A stretch of 13,855 nucleotides of DNA from an uncultured Prevotella sp. (GCA_905234355.1 CAJOHP010000038.1:7691-21545); one strand, 5' to 3'. Positions 1-5,789 are shown, numbered from the stretch's first letter. Program-made: numbers and translations. The notes: generated by a model from the letters alone, not told the origin.

Positions 1-223
1 TGAGCCTGGCCTGCACGTTCTGCGGCCAGGGCAGGCTCTCAGCCGGCGCCGTGCCGCTGTACTGCCCGGCCGCGGCCAGGCCGTCGGCATCGGCATGCGG
101 GTCTATGGCCGTGAGCTTGGCTATGTGACGGGCCTCGGCCTCACGGGCCTCGTCGGTCTGCGCCGCGAGGGGCAGTGCTGTGGCCAGGAGCCACAGGAGC
201 AAGAGTGTGGTGTGCTTCATCAT
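1..223 (-). CDS. Exported protein of unknown function, N-terminal part
   Basis: The reading frame runs leftward from the ATG at 223 (a second ATG follows directly at 220) and leaves the window after 74 codons. The first 22 residues form a clear signal peptide: a short Lys/His-containing start, a Leu/Ala-rich core and a likely signal peptidase I site near LPLAAQ. No lipobox is visible. The mature part seen (TDEAREAEARHIAKL onward) is rich in Ala, Glu and Asp and matches no family I recognise. The start codon overlaps the ksgA stop in an ATGA arrangement, so translation is probably coupled to ksgA and the two share a promoter. Function cannot be assigned from the visible part. Confidence 0.75.
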   Translation of the reverse strand, partial: MMKHTTLLLLWLLATALPLAAQTDEAREAEARHIAKLTAIDPHADADGLAAAGQYSGTAPAESLPWPQNVQARL

Positions 224-1020
224 TCTTTCATTTGTTCGGCCACGAGATTGGTGAGCTGCACAAACTCGGCAATGCTGAGTTGCTCCGGCCTGCGCGTCAT
301 AAAGGGCGAGCGCTGCAGCGCCGTGCCGTCGTCGGCCGTCAGCGAGGGCAGCAGCTGGCGCAGCGACACGCGCAGCATCTTGCGGCGCTGGCCGAAGGTG
401 GTCTTCACCACCCGGCGGAAGAGCTGCTCGTCGCAGTCCAGACGGGCCACCTGGTTGCGCCTCATGCGTATGACGGCGCTCTGCACCTTGGGCGGCGGAT
501 TGAACACCGAGGGCTCCACCGTGAAGAGATACTCCACGTCGTACCACGCCTGTATGAGCACCGACAGTATGCCATACTGCTTGCTGCCCGGTGCCGAGGC
601 AATGCGCAGGGCCACCTCACGCTGTATCATGCCCGTGCAGCAGGGTATGAGGTCGCGGTTGTCTATCATCTTGAAGAATATCTGCGACGAGATGTCGTAA
701 GGGTAGTTTCCCGTGAGCACGAAGGGCTGCCCGCCAAACAGCTGCCGCAGATCCATGCGCAGGAAGTCGTCGGCTACGATATTGTCGCGCAGGCGGGGGA
801 AGTGCTCATTGAGGTAAGCCACCGACTCACGGTCTATCTCGACCACACGCAGCGGCCGGGGCTTCTCTACGAGATACTGCGTCATCACGCCCATGCCTGG
901 CCCTACCTCAAGTACAGGCAGGTCGGGACAGGCGTCGACGGTGTCGGCTATGCGGCGGGCTATCGAGAGGTCGGTCAGGAAGTGCTGGCCGAGATTCTTC
1001 TTGGGTCTTACTTGCTTCAT
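220..1020 (-). CDS. ksgA: 16S rRNA (adenine1518-N6/adenine1519-N6)-dimethyltransferase
   Basis: KsgA/RsmA uses S-adenosylmethionine to dimethylate two adjacent adenosines in the helix near the 3' end of 16S rRNA, late in 30S assembly. The 266-residue product has the usual family length and hallmarks: the N-terminal KKNLGQHFL (residues 7-15), SAM motif I VLEVGPGMG (36-44), the acidic EID after strand 2 (about 71-73), the catalytic motif NYPYDIS (105-111), which corresponds to NLPYNIS elsewhere, and FNPPPKVQSAVI (163-174). The frame is open further upstream, but the ATG at 1020 is chosen because the homologous N-terminus begins there and a promoter -7 box lies about 30 bases before it. A start further out would lie upstream of that box. 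The 3' end overlaps the next minus-strand gene by 4 bases. Confidence 0.97.
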   Translation of the reverse strand: MKQVRPKKNLGQHFLTDLSIARRIADTVDACPDLPVLEVGPGMGVMTQYLVEKPRPLRVVEIDRESVAYLNEHFPRLRDNIVADDFLRMDLRQLFGGQPFVLTGNYPYDISSQIFFKMIDNRDLIPCCTGMIQREVALRIASAPGSKQYGILSVLIQAWYDVEYLFTVEPSVFNPPPKVQSAVIRMRRNQVARLDCDEQLFRRVVKTTFGQRRKMLRVSLRQLLPSLTADDGTALQRSPFMTRRPEQLSIAEFVQLTNLVAEQMKE

Positions 1021-1049
1021 CTTCTTAAGGTGGGTGTCGTACAGTGCCA

Positions 1050-1057
1050 CAAAGGTA
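1050..1057 (-). promoter_or_regulatory. Promoter -7 box for ksgA
   Basis: Read on the minus strand this is TACCTTTG, an exact match to the Bacteroidota TAnnTTTG element. It lies 29 bases upstream of the ksgA ATG. No TTTG is present at the -33 spacing. It fixes the ksgA start downstream of it. Confidence 0.7.
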
Positions 1058-1143
1058 ATAAAAAACCTTGAGAACGACAGCGCCGCACGACGCTTTTTTT
1101 TGTTTTTCTCGCCTTTTTTCATGGCCATGTGAGAGAAAGTGAC

Positions 1144-1151
1144 TATCTTTG
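1144..1151 (+). promoter_or_regulatory. Promoter -7 box for the 59-residue protein
   Basis: TATCTTTG matches TAnnTTTG and lies 25 bases before the ATG at 1177. A possible earlier ATG at 1129 lies upstream of the box and so would not be in the transcript. No -33 TTTG is seen. The box is back to back with the ksgA promoter, which makes the two genes divergent. Confidence 0.65.
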
Positions 1152-1176
1152 CACCCGTTTTCACAATCACACCCGC

Positions 1177-1356
1177 ATGGAGAAGAGACAATTTGCAGTG
1201 AAGAAGCTACTCGAGGCCGTGGAGCGCGAGCTGATGCGCCGGCCCAACCAGAAGACGCTCGACCGCCTGTCATTGCTGGCCGGCTTTCAAGACTGGGAGT
1301 CGTTTCAGCATGCCTTGCACGGCGATGCCGACAGCAGGGCCAACTACCGCGACTAA
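1177..1356 (+). CDS. Small hypothetical protein, 59 residues
   Basis: The product is small, charged and soluble, with no signal peptide or membrane segment. An N-terminal stretch (FAVKKLLEAVERELMRR) looks like one amphipathic helix. It is followed by QKTLDRLSLLAGFQDWESF, which has the helix-turn-helix-like spacing of a small DNA- or protein-binding fold, and then a short polar tail. I do not recognise a named family, and a regulatory role is only a guess. The start at 1177 is set by the -7 box at 1144-1151. The gene is monocistronic: it is divergent from ksgA and ends at a strong hairpin shared with rplS. The good promoter and consistent coding character argue that it is a real gene. Confidence 0.75.
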   Translation: MEKRQFAVKKLLEAVERELMRRPNQKTLDRLSLLAGFQDWESFQHALHGDADSRANYRD

Positions 1357-1403
1357 ATGGCCCCCGAGTGTGGCTCACCGTCGGGGCACCAGTACAAGAA
1401 CAA

Positions 1404-1445
1404 GCGAAGGCGTCGCCACCCGTATGACGGGTGCGACGCCTTCGC
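1404..1445. terminator. Bidirectional hairpin terminator between convergent genes
   Basis: The arms 1404-1423 and 1427-1445 pair over 19 bp with one bulged C around a 3-base ATG loop. The lower stem is GCGAAGGCGTCGC. On the plus strand it is followed by a moderately T-rich tract (GTTGTCTCTCTGTTG). On the minus strand it is followed by TTGTTCTTG. It lies between the stop of the small plus-strand gene (1356) and that of rplS (1499), so it probably ends both transcripts. Confidence 0.75.
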
Positions 1446-1498
1446 GTTGTCTCTCTGTTGTCGGTTCTTCTTCGCAGAGCCTGTCGGGACGACGAGAC

Positions 1499-1867
1499 TT
1501 ATGCCTCCTCCTTCTTCAGGCCGGAGCGCTTCTCCTTGATGCGGGCAGCCTTGCCGGTGAGCTTGCGCAGATAGTAGAGCTTGGCGCGACGCACCTTACC
1601 CACCTTGTTCACCTCGATGCTCTCGATGTTGGGCGACTCGATGGGGAAGATACGCTCCACACCCACTGTGCCCGACATCTTGCGGACGGTGAAGCGCCTC
1701 TTCTCGCCGTGGCCCACTATCTTGATGACCACGCCACGATAGAGCTGGATGCGCTCCTTCGAACCCTCGATAATTTTGTAAGCGACAGTCACAGTGTCAC
1801 CAGCCTTGAACTGCGGGTGCTGCTTGCCGGTTGCAAATGCTTCTTCAGCAACTTTAATTAAATCCAT
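1499..1867 (-). CDS. rplS: 50S ribosomal protein L19
   Basis: L19 (bL19) is a large-subunit protein at the interface with the 30S subunit. The 122-residue product begins MDLIKVAEE and carries the family signatures FKAGDTVTV, ERIQLYRGVVI, FTVRKMSGTVGVERIFP and the basic C-terminal stretch KVRRAKLYYLRKL. It is a few residues longer than the usual 115 or so because of a charged tail ending KKEEA. The ATG at 1867 is the only sensible start. The gene is transcribed alone from a well-formed promoter at 1966-1997, with a leader of roughly 90 bases, and stops before the hairpin at 1404-1445. No neighbouring rimM, trmD or rpsP is present, so the rpsP-rimM-trmD-rplS cluster of many bacteria is not kept here. 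Confidence 0.98.
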   Translation of the reverse strand: MDLIKVAEEAFATGKQHPQFKAGDTVTVAYKIIEGSKERIQLYRGVVIKIVGHGEKRRFTVRKMSGTVGVERIFPIESPNIESIEVNKVGKVRRAKLYYLRKLTGKAARIKEKRSGLKKEEA

Positions 1868-1965
1868 TTTTCTGTTCTGTAATTAATGGTTGTTGTTATC
1901 GTTCCAACGCAACATAACAGGCAACTCTCCTATCTTCCTGCCAGCGATTACGCGGAAAGCGGCTG

Positions 1966-1997
1966 CAAAGGTACTACTTTTTTTCCATGCGCGCAAA
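1966..1997 (-). promoter_or_regulatory. rplS promoter, -33 and -7 boxes
   Basis: On the minus strand TTTG (1994-1997) is followed after exactly 20 bases by TACCTTTG (1966-1973), an ideal Bacteroidota housekeeping promoter. Transcription should begin near 1960, leaving about 90 bases of leader before the rplS ATG. That leader has only weak potential pairing (GGCA/TGCC and GTTG/CAAC), so I do not claim a structured L19-binding element. Confidence 0.85.
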
Positions 1998-2047
1998 TTA
2001 TTTCGCCGTTTTTTGGGTAGGACGGTGTCGGTTTCGCTTTTTTTTCT

Positions 2048-2055
2048 TACCTTTG
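2048..2055 (+). promoter_or_regulatory. Promoter -7 box for the split 5'-nucleotidase operon
   Basis: TACCTTTG lies 27 bases before the ATG at 2083. A candidate upstream ATG at 1987 precedes the box and is therefore rejected as a start. No TTTG lies at the expected -33 position. The promoter is divergent from the rplS promoter about 50 bp away. Confidence 0.7.
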
Positions 2056-2082
2056 CACCCGAAAACAAGTACATTCCCCGAC

Positions 2083-2862
2083 ATGACACCTACCATCCAG
2101 AACATCCGTCTTTTGTCTGCTGCGGCCCCTGTGCTGCTCATGCTTGCATCGTGCCATACGCACTACCGCCTGGCCTCCATCGAGCGCTCGCGCATCGTCG
2201 TCGACAGCCGTTACGACCACCAGCACGACGCCCGCGCCATGGCGTTCATCGCGCCCTACAAGCACCAGGTCGACTCCGTCATGGGACCCGTGCTCGGCAT
2301 AGCGGCATGCAACATGAACGCCGACCGCCCTGAGAGTCTCCTGGGCAATCTGCTGCCCGACATCATGGTGTGGGCCGGCGCCAAGTATGGCGAGAAGCCA
2401 GACCTGGGCGTCTACAATCTCGGCGGCATCCGTTCGGCCATCAGCAAGGGCAAGGTCACCTATGGCGACGTGCTCGACGTGGCCCCCTTTGAAAACAAGA
2501 TATGCTTCCTCACCCTCACCGGGGCCCGCCTCACCGAGCTTTTTCAGCAGATAGCGCATCGCGGTGGCGAGGGACTCAGCCACGGCGTAGAGATAGTCAT
2601 CAGCGCCGACGGAAAGCTGCGCTCGGCCATGCTCCACGGACAACCCATAGACCCCGCAAAGAGCTACCGCATAGCCACCATAGACTATCTGGCACAGGGC
2701 AACGACGGCATGACCGCCTTCAAGAGCGGCACCAGCATCAATGCACCCTCGGAAGAGAGCAACAACTCGCGATTCATCATCATGGACTACTTCCGGCAGA
2801 TGCAAGCACAAGGCAAAGCCGTCGACGCCAAGATAGAGGGCCGCGTGAAAGTAGAGCAATAG
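2083..2862 (+). CDS. 5'-nucleotidase C-terminal domain lipoprotein
   Basis: This 259-residue protein corresponds to the C-terminal substrate-binding domain of the UshA/NT5E 5'-nucleotidase family (5_nucleotid_C) without the catalytic domain. A lipobox (LMLASC, Cys24) follows a short hydrophobic segment, so the mature protein is probably membrane-anchored outside the cytoplasm. Family motifs seen are ESLLGNLLPD (84-93), YNLGGIRS (111-118), DVAPFENK (132-139) and GNDGMTAF (206-213), where the aromatic residue that stacks on the base is expected. The next gene supplies the missing metallophosphoesterase domain, so the two very likely work together on extracytoplasmic nucleotides. The ATG at 2083 is chosen from the promoter box at 2048-2055. 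The protein could alternatively bind another phosphoester. Confidence 0.93.
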   Translation: MTPTIQNIRLLSAAAPVLLMLASCHTHYRLASIERSRIVVDSRYDHQHDARAMAFIAPYKHQVDSVMGPVLGIAACNMNADRPESLLGNLLPDIMVWAGAKYGEKPDLGVYNLGGIRSAISKGKVTYGDVLDVAPFENKICFLTLTGARLTELFQQIAHRGGEGLSHGVEIVISADGKLRSAMLHGQPIDPAKSYRIATIDYLAQGNDGMTAFKSGTSINAPSEESNNSRFIIMDYFRQMQAQGKAVDAKIEGRVKVEQ

Positions 2863-2865
2863 TCG

Positions 2866-2962
2866 CTCCTTTACTCCAAATACTCCTTTACTCCATATAC
2901 TCCTTTACTCCATATACTCCTTTACTCCAAATACTCCTTTACTCCAAATACTCCTTTACTCC
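2866..2962 (+). repeat. 17-bp tandem repeat array, G-free, between two cistrons
   Basis: Five complete 17-bp units start at 2866, 2883, 2900, 2917 and 2934, and a 12-base partial unit follows at 2951. The unit is CTCCTTTACTCCAAATA. Copies 2 and 3 read CATATA instead of CAAATA at the end, and the rest are identical. Each unit is itself two near-copies of TACTCC with different spacers. The plus strand contains no G from 2866 to 2971. The array fills almost all of the 107-bp gap between the stop of the nucleotidase C-domain gene and the ATG of the metallophosphatase. There are no unique spacers, so it is not a CRISPR array. Confidence 0.95.
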
Positions 2963-2969
2963 CCCAAAA

Positions 2970-3818
2970 ATGAACATAAGACATCTGCTCGCCATATTGG
3001 CCTTGGCCACTGTCAGCTGCTCCGTCTGCACTGCACAGAAGCAGCTCACCATCCTGCACACCAACGACACCCACTCCTGCATCATGCCTCTGAACCCCAA
3101 CCTGGCCGACACCCTGATAGCCGGCCGCGGCGGCTACCTGCGCCGCATGGCCATGCTCAGCGAGGAGCGACGGAAAGACCCGCAGCTGCTGCTCTTCGAC
3201 AGCGGCGACTTCTCCCAAGGCTCGGCCTACTACACCATGTTCAAGGGCGACGTAGAGGTGGAGCTGATGAACCAGATGGGCTACGACGCGGCCACCATAG
3301 GCAACCACGAATTCGACTTCGGCCTCGACAACATGGTGCGTATCTTCCGCAAGGCCAAGTTCCCCATAGTCTGCAGCAACTACGACTTTGCCGGCACCGA
3401 GCTCTCCGAGATTGTCAAGCCCTACATTATTATAAAAAGGAAAGGCGTGAAGATAGGCGTCTTCGGTCTCTGTCCGCCGCTCGAGGGCCTCGTCTCCACG
3501 CAGAACTACGGCCCGCTGCGCTTCCTCGACCCGGCCGAGAAGGCCCGCGAGATGGTCGACGTGCTGCGCAAGAAGAAGAAGTGCGACCTCGTCATCTGTC
3601 TCTCCCACCTGGGCTGGCAGTCCACCGAGCATCCCGACAACATCGTCCTGCCCGAGACCACCGGCATCGACCTCGTGCTCGGCGGTCACTCCCACACCTA
3701 CCTCAAGCAGCTGGAACACGTTGCCGACCGCGACGGCCACCTCGTACCCATCGACCAAAACGGCAAGCACGCCGTCTTCGTGGGCAAGATGATTCTGGAC
3801 ATACAGAAGAAGAAGTAA
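2970..3818 (+). CDS. Extracytoplasmic metallophosphatase, catalytic half of a 5'-nucleotidase
   Basis: The 282-residue product is a calcineurin-like metallophosphoesterase of the UshA/NT5E type. It has all the dinuclear metal motifs: NDTHS (32-36), FDSGDF (76-81), GNHEFDFG (111-118), LSHLG (211-215) and GGHSHTYL (238-245). It stops where the 5_nucleotid_C domain would begin in a full-length enzyme of about 550 residues. That domain is encoded by the preceding gene. A signal sequence covers residues 1-22. TVSC or SVC could serve as a weak lipobox, so the protein may be a lipoprotein or may be cleaved near CTAQ. The ATG at 2970 directly follows the repeat array, and no promoter box lies between the genes, which indicates one operon. 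Likely activity is removal of phosphate from nucleotides outside the inner membrane. Confidence 0.95.
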   Translation: MNIRHLLAILALATVSCSVCTAQKQLTILHTNDTHSCIMPLNPNLADTLIAGRGGYLRRMAMLSEERRKDPQLLLFDSGDFSQGSAYYTMFKGDVEVELMNQMGYDAATIGNHEFDFGLDNMVRIFRKAKFPIVCSNYDFAGTELSEIVKPYIIIKRKGVKIGVFGLCPPLEGLVSTQNYGPLRFLDPAEKAREMVDVLRKKKKCDLVICLSHLGWQSTEHPDNIVLPETTGIDLVLGGHSHTYLKQLEHVADRDGHLVPIDQNGKHAVFVGKMILDIQKKK

Positions 3819-3822
3819 GACG

Positions 3823-3921
3823 TCAGTCGCGGTCGTAGATCAGGTCACCCGGAGTCTGACTGAGCAGGCGTGTCATCACCGCCACCACAGTCATCACCGT
3901 GGAGAGGAAGATGACGGCCAT
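3823..3921 (-). CDS. Possible small single-pass membrane peptide or gene remnant
   Basis: A 32-codon frame on the minus strand starts at ATG 3921 and ends at TGA 3823. It reads as a hydrophobic segment (MAVIFLSTVMTVVAVM) followed by a polar tail ending GDLIYDRD. An in-frame TAG lies five codons upstream of the ATG, so it is not the visible end of a longer intact gene. The composition looks like a genuine C-terminal membrane helix. It could be a small membrane protein or the surviving end of a decayed transporter-like gene. No promoter box is seen upstream on this strand. It ends 5 bases from the metallophosphatase stop, in convergent orientation. Confidence 0.3.
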   Translation of the reverse strand: MAVIFLSTVMTVVAVMTRLLSQTPGDLIYDRD

Positions 3922-4012
3922 GGCCGGCCGGACCTATGGGGCATGAAGGATGCGGGTGTGTGAATGTATGTTATTTTGCAGCTTGCGATGCGGGAAAAAG
4001 AAATAAAACGCT

Positions 4013-4020
4013 TACCTTTG
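4013..4020 (+). promoter_or_regulatory. Promoter -7 box for the GNAT gene
   Basis: TACCTTTG lies 26 bases before the ATG at 4047. The frame of the gene is open back to an ATG at 3936, but the box makes that upstream start unlikely. No -33 TTTG is seen. Confidence 0.7.
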
Positions 4021-4046
4021 CATGCGATTGCAAAATACAGACGACT

Positions 4047-4568
4047 ATGATGACAGAAAAGACAAGCGGCCACGACTGCAAGCCGGTGGCCGAGAGCGGA
4101 TGGACCATCCGCAGGGCGGAGCGGCGCGACATCGGAGGACTGATGGCGCTGCTCTATCAGGTGGGTGGCGTGCACCACGACCTGCGCCCAGACCTGTTCA
4201 AGGGGGGCACGACGAAGTATGACGAGGAGGAACTGGCTACGGTCGTCGCCGACGATAGCAAGCCCGTCTTTGTCTGCGACGAAGGGGGGCGCATCGTGGG
4301 CCATGCCTTCTGCCAGGTGAGCCAGGTGCAGGGGCACCGGCTGCTTGAGGACATGAAGACGCTGTATGTCGACGACATCTGCGTGGACGAGGCTGTCCGG
4401 GGACGTCGTATGGGGCGCGCATTATATAACTATGTACGCGAGTATGCCCGCACGATAGGTTGCCACAACATCACGCTCAATGTGTGGGCGGGCAACGACG
4501 CGGCGCTCGCCTTCTACCGCAGCATGGGCATGCAGGTGCAGAAGACGGGCATGGAGGAGGTGCTGTAG
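4047..4568 (+). CDS. GNAT family N-acetyltransferase
   Basis: The 173-residue product has the single-domain GNAT fold, which transfers acetyl from acetyl-CoA to an amine on a small molecule or protein. The domain spans about 20-173 and starts with strand WTIRRAERRDI. Motif A is at 109-126 (DDICVDEAVRGRRMGRAL) and includes the pyrophosphate-binding loop RGRRMG. Motif B follows as LNVWAGNDAALAFYRSMGM (144-162), the RimI-like pattern with the Tyr that often acts as general acid. The substrate cannot be read from sequence. The gene stands alone after its own promoter and converges on the porT-like gene with 18 bp between stops, a gap that includes a T-rich run. ATG 4047 is preferred, though 4050 (a second Met) is equally possible. 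Confidence 0.92.
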   Translation: MMTEKTSGHDCKPVAESGWTIRRAERRDIGGLMALLYQVGGVHHDLRPDLFKGGTTKYDEEELATVVADDSKPVFVCDEGGRIVGHAFCQVSQVQGHRLLEDMKTLYVDDICVDEAVRGRRMGRALYNYVREYARTIGCHNITLNVWAGNDAALAFYRSMGMQVQKTGMEEVL

Positions 4569-4586
4569 GAAAATCGTTTCTTTTTT

Positions 4587-5336
4587 TTACTCGAAGCAGA
4601 GGCTGAACACCACCATCTTGGTATGGGCGCCGTCTATGCTGCGTGCGTAGGGCAGCTTGGTGTTGTCGCGCAGCTCGGAGGCGTGGTCGGCATCGAAGGA
4701 GTTGGTGAGGCTGTAGCAGAACTTCAGCTCGGGTATGAGCTTGAAGAACGGCAGATAGAAGTCGCAGCCCAGCCCCACCTCGACCATGAAGTCCTGCTTC
4801 CCCAGCTGCACGAAGTCCTGGTCCTTGCCGGCGAGGTTGATCATCGGGTTGACACCGGCGAGCAGGTATGGACGGTAGTTGTTGAATCGCTCGGCCGCAA
4901 ACTTCAGGTCGACGGGCAGCGAGAGGTAGGTGTTCTTCAGGTCCTGTGTCTGGAAGCGGGGATGGCCGCTGTCGTCGAGGTCGAGCATGTTGCGGAAGGT
5001 GAGGCGCTTCTGCCCGAAGTGCATGGTGGGCAGGAAGCGCAGACTGAAGTGCTGCGACAGGCGCAGGTCGGCCAGCACGCCGACGCTGAAGCCGGGGTTC
5101 CAGTTGTCTTGGTCGCACAGCACGTTGGCAGGCATCTGTCCGCCCTCGGGCAGGTCGATGACCTGAGGCCCCACGTTGTCGATCTCCACGTCTTGCATGT
5201 GCAGGCCGAGGAGTATGCCGAAATGCAGGGTGCGCAGGTCGATGTAGGGCTTGTACTGCACCTTGCGCTCCTGCGCCGTGGCCGTGACAGACATGCTGGC
5301 GGCGAGCAATAATATAATAATGTGTCGTAGTCTCAT
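4587..5336 (-). CDS. porT: PorT-family outer membrane beta-barrel protein
   Basis: The product has 249 residues with a signal peptide (MRLRHIIILLLAASM, cut near ATAQ). It consists mostly of alternating amphipathic strands and ends in FSLCFE, as short Bacteroidota barrels do. The segment YIDLRTLHFGILLGLHMQD, the later FSLRFLPTMHFGQKRL and the LKNTYLSLPVDLKF region match the pattern of PorT/SprT, an outer-membrane component of the type IX secretion system. Other type IX genes are not present nearby, so the role rests on resemblance only. A generic PorT-family barrel without a secretion role is the main alternative. The start at 5336 places the signal peptide at the N-terminus; the frame extends upstream to 5408 without coding character. 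It is divergent from the ferredoxin gene and convergent with the GNAT gene. Confidence 0.8.
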   Translation of the reverse strand: MRLRHIIILLLAASMSVTATAQERKVQYKPYIDLRTLHFGILLGLHMQDVEIDNVGPQVIDLPEGGQMPANVLCDQDNWNPGFSVGVLADLRLSQHFSLRFLPTMHFGQKRLTFRNMLDLDDSGHPRFQTQDLKNTYLSLPVDLKFAAERFNNYRPYLLAGVNPMINLAGKDQDFVQLGKQDFMVEVGLGCDFYLPFFKLIPELKFCYSLTNSFDADHASELRDNTKLPYARSIDGAHTKMVVFSLCFE

Positions 5337-5409
5337 ACCTACACTATATAACGTGAAAAACGCCTGCTTATTATATCGGCAATTATTTCGACATCGTATA
5401 AATTGCAAA

Positions 5410-5441
5410 AAAAGATACTGAAAAATGAGTATTATTCGAAA
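5410..5441 (-). promoter_or_regulatory. Candidate promoter for the porT-like gene
   Basis: On the minus strand TTTC (5438-5441) is followed after 20 bases by TATCTTTT (5410-5417). Each box is one base off consensus. It would give a leader of about 70 bases and would overlap the divergent ferredoxin promoter region. A second, poorer match (TTTG-N20-TAATTGCC, 5378-5409) lies nearer the gene. Confidence 0.35.
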
Positions 5442-5449
5442 AAAGTATT

Positions 5450-5457
5450 TACCTTTG
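5450..5457 (+). promoter_or_regulatory. Ferredoxin promoter -7 box
   Basis: TACCTTTG lies 44 bases upstream of the ferredoxin ATG at 5502 in an AT-rich divergent intergenic region. No TTTG is seen at -33. Confidence 0.75.
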
Positions 5458-5501
5458 CATCATCGAAACTAAGTATAACCCTTTAAATCATTTTTTAGAC
5501 T

Positions 5502-5669
5502 ATGGCTTATGTAATTGGCGATGACTGCATCGCATGTGGAACCTGCCAGCCGGAGTGCCCCGTGGAGGCCATCTCTGAGGGCGAGAAGTATGTGATTGAC
5601 GCTGATGCCTGCACCGAGTGCGGTACATGCGCAAGCGTCTGTCCTTCTGAGGCTATCAGCCTGGGCTAA
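5502..5669 (+). CDS. 2[4Fe-4S] ferredoxin
   Basis: This 55-residue bacterial-type ferredoxin is a small cytoplasmic electron carrier, for example for pyruvate:ferredoxin oxidoreductase or hydrogenase in anaerobes. Two classical cluster motifs are complete: CIACGTCQPECP (about 9-20) and CTECGTCASVCP (about 38-49). Each has the CxxCxxCxxxCP arrangement, and the two halves are clearly duplicated. The start MAYVIGDDC is the usual one for the family, and the frame ends SEAISLG. The gene is monocistronic, with a -7 box at 5450-5457 and a strong hairpin 28 bases after the stop. Codon use is less GC-rich than in neighbouring genes (TAT, GTA, ATT, TCT), as often seen in highly expressed genes. Confidence 0.96.
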   Translation: MAYVIGDDCIACGTCQPECPVEAISEGEKYVIDADACTECGTCASVCPSEAISLG

Positions 5670-5696
5670 TCGCCGTATTAGCTTCATAAACCACTT

Positions 5697-5727
5697 GCAA
5701 GGGCTCTCCGCTACGGGGAGCCCTTGC
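5697..5727 (+). terminator. Hairpin terminator after the ferredoxin gene
   Basis: The arms pair perfectly over 14 bp (one G-T pair) around a CTA triloop, with outer stem GCAAGGGCTC. The following tract TCTGTGTCG is only weakly T-rich. The position, 28 bases after the ferredoxin stop and before the next promoter, fits a terminator. Confidence 0.7.
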
Positions 5728-5757
5728 TCTGTGTCGTAGAAAAATTATTGCCATAAA

Positions 5758-5789
5758 TTTGCGGGGTTCAGGCTTTTTCCGTAATTTTG
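5758..5789 (+). promoter_or_regulatory. Promoter for the receiver/ATP-grasp gene and upp
   Basis: TTTG (5758-5761), exactly 20 bases, then TAATTTTG (5782-5789): a full match to the Bacteroidota consensus. Transcription would begin near 5795, giving a leader of about 60 bases. No other box is seen before upp, so this probably drives both genes. Confidence 0.85.

Noticed and set aside
1021..1191. Longer ksgA start at 1191
   Set aside because: The extension crosses the ksgA promoter box and the divergent promoter, and it is Lys-rich non-family sequence. The conserved N-terminus begins at 1020.
2047..2859. A 270-codon minus-strand frame opposite the nucleotidase C-domain gene
   Set aside because: It is antisense to a gene with clear family motifs, has no recognisable domain, and its start overlaps the plus-strand promoter.
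2866..2962. Tandem repeats considered as a CRISPR array or as coding repeats
   Set aside because: Units are 17 bp and directly adjacent with no spacers. The unit is not a multiple of 3, so no fixed peptide repeat results, and no in-frame ATG precedes them.
3936..4046. N-terminal extension of the GNAT protein from an ATG at 3936
   Set aside because: The -7 box at 4013-4020 lies inside it, and the extension has no GNAT character. The start at 4047 is better.
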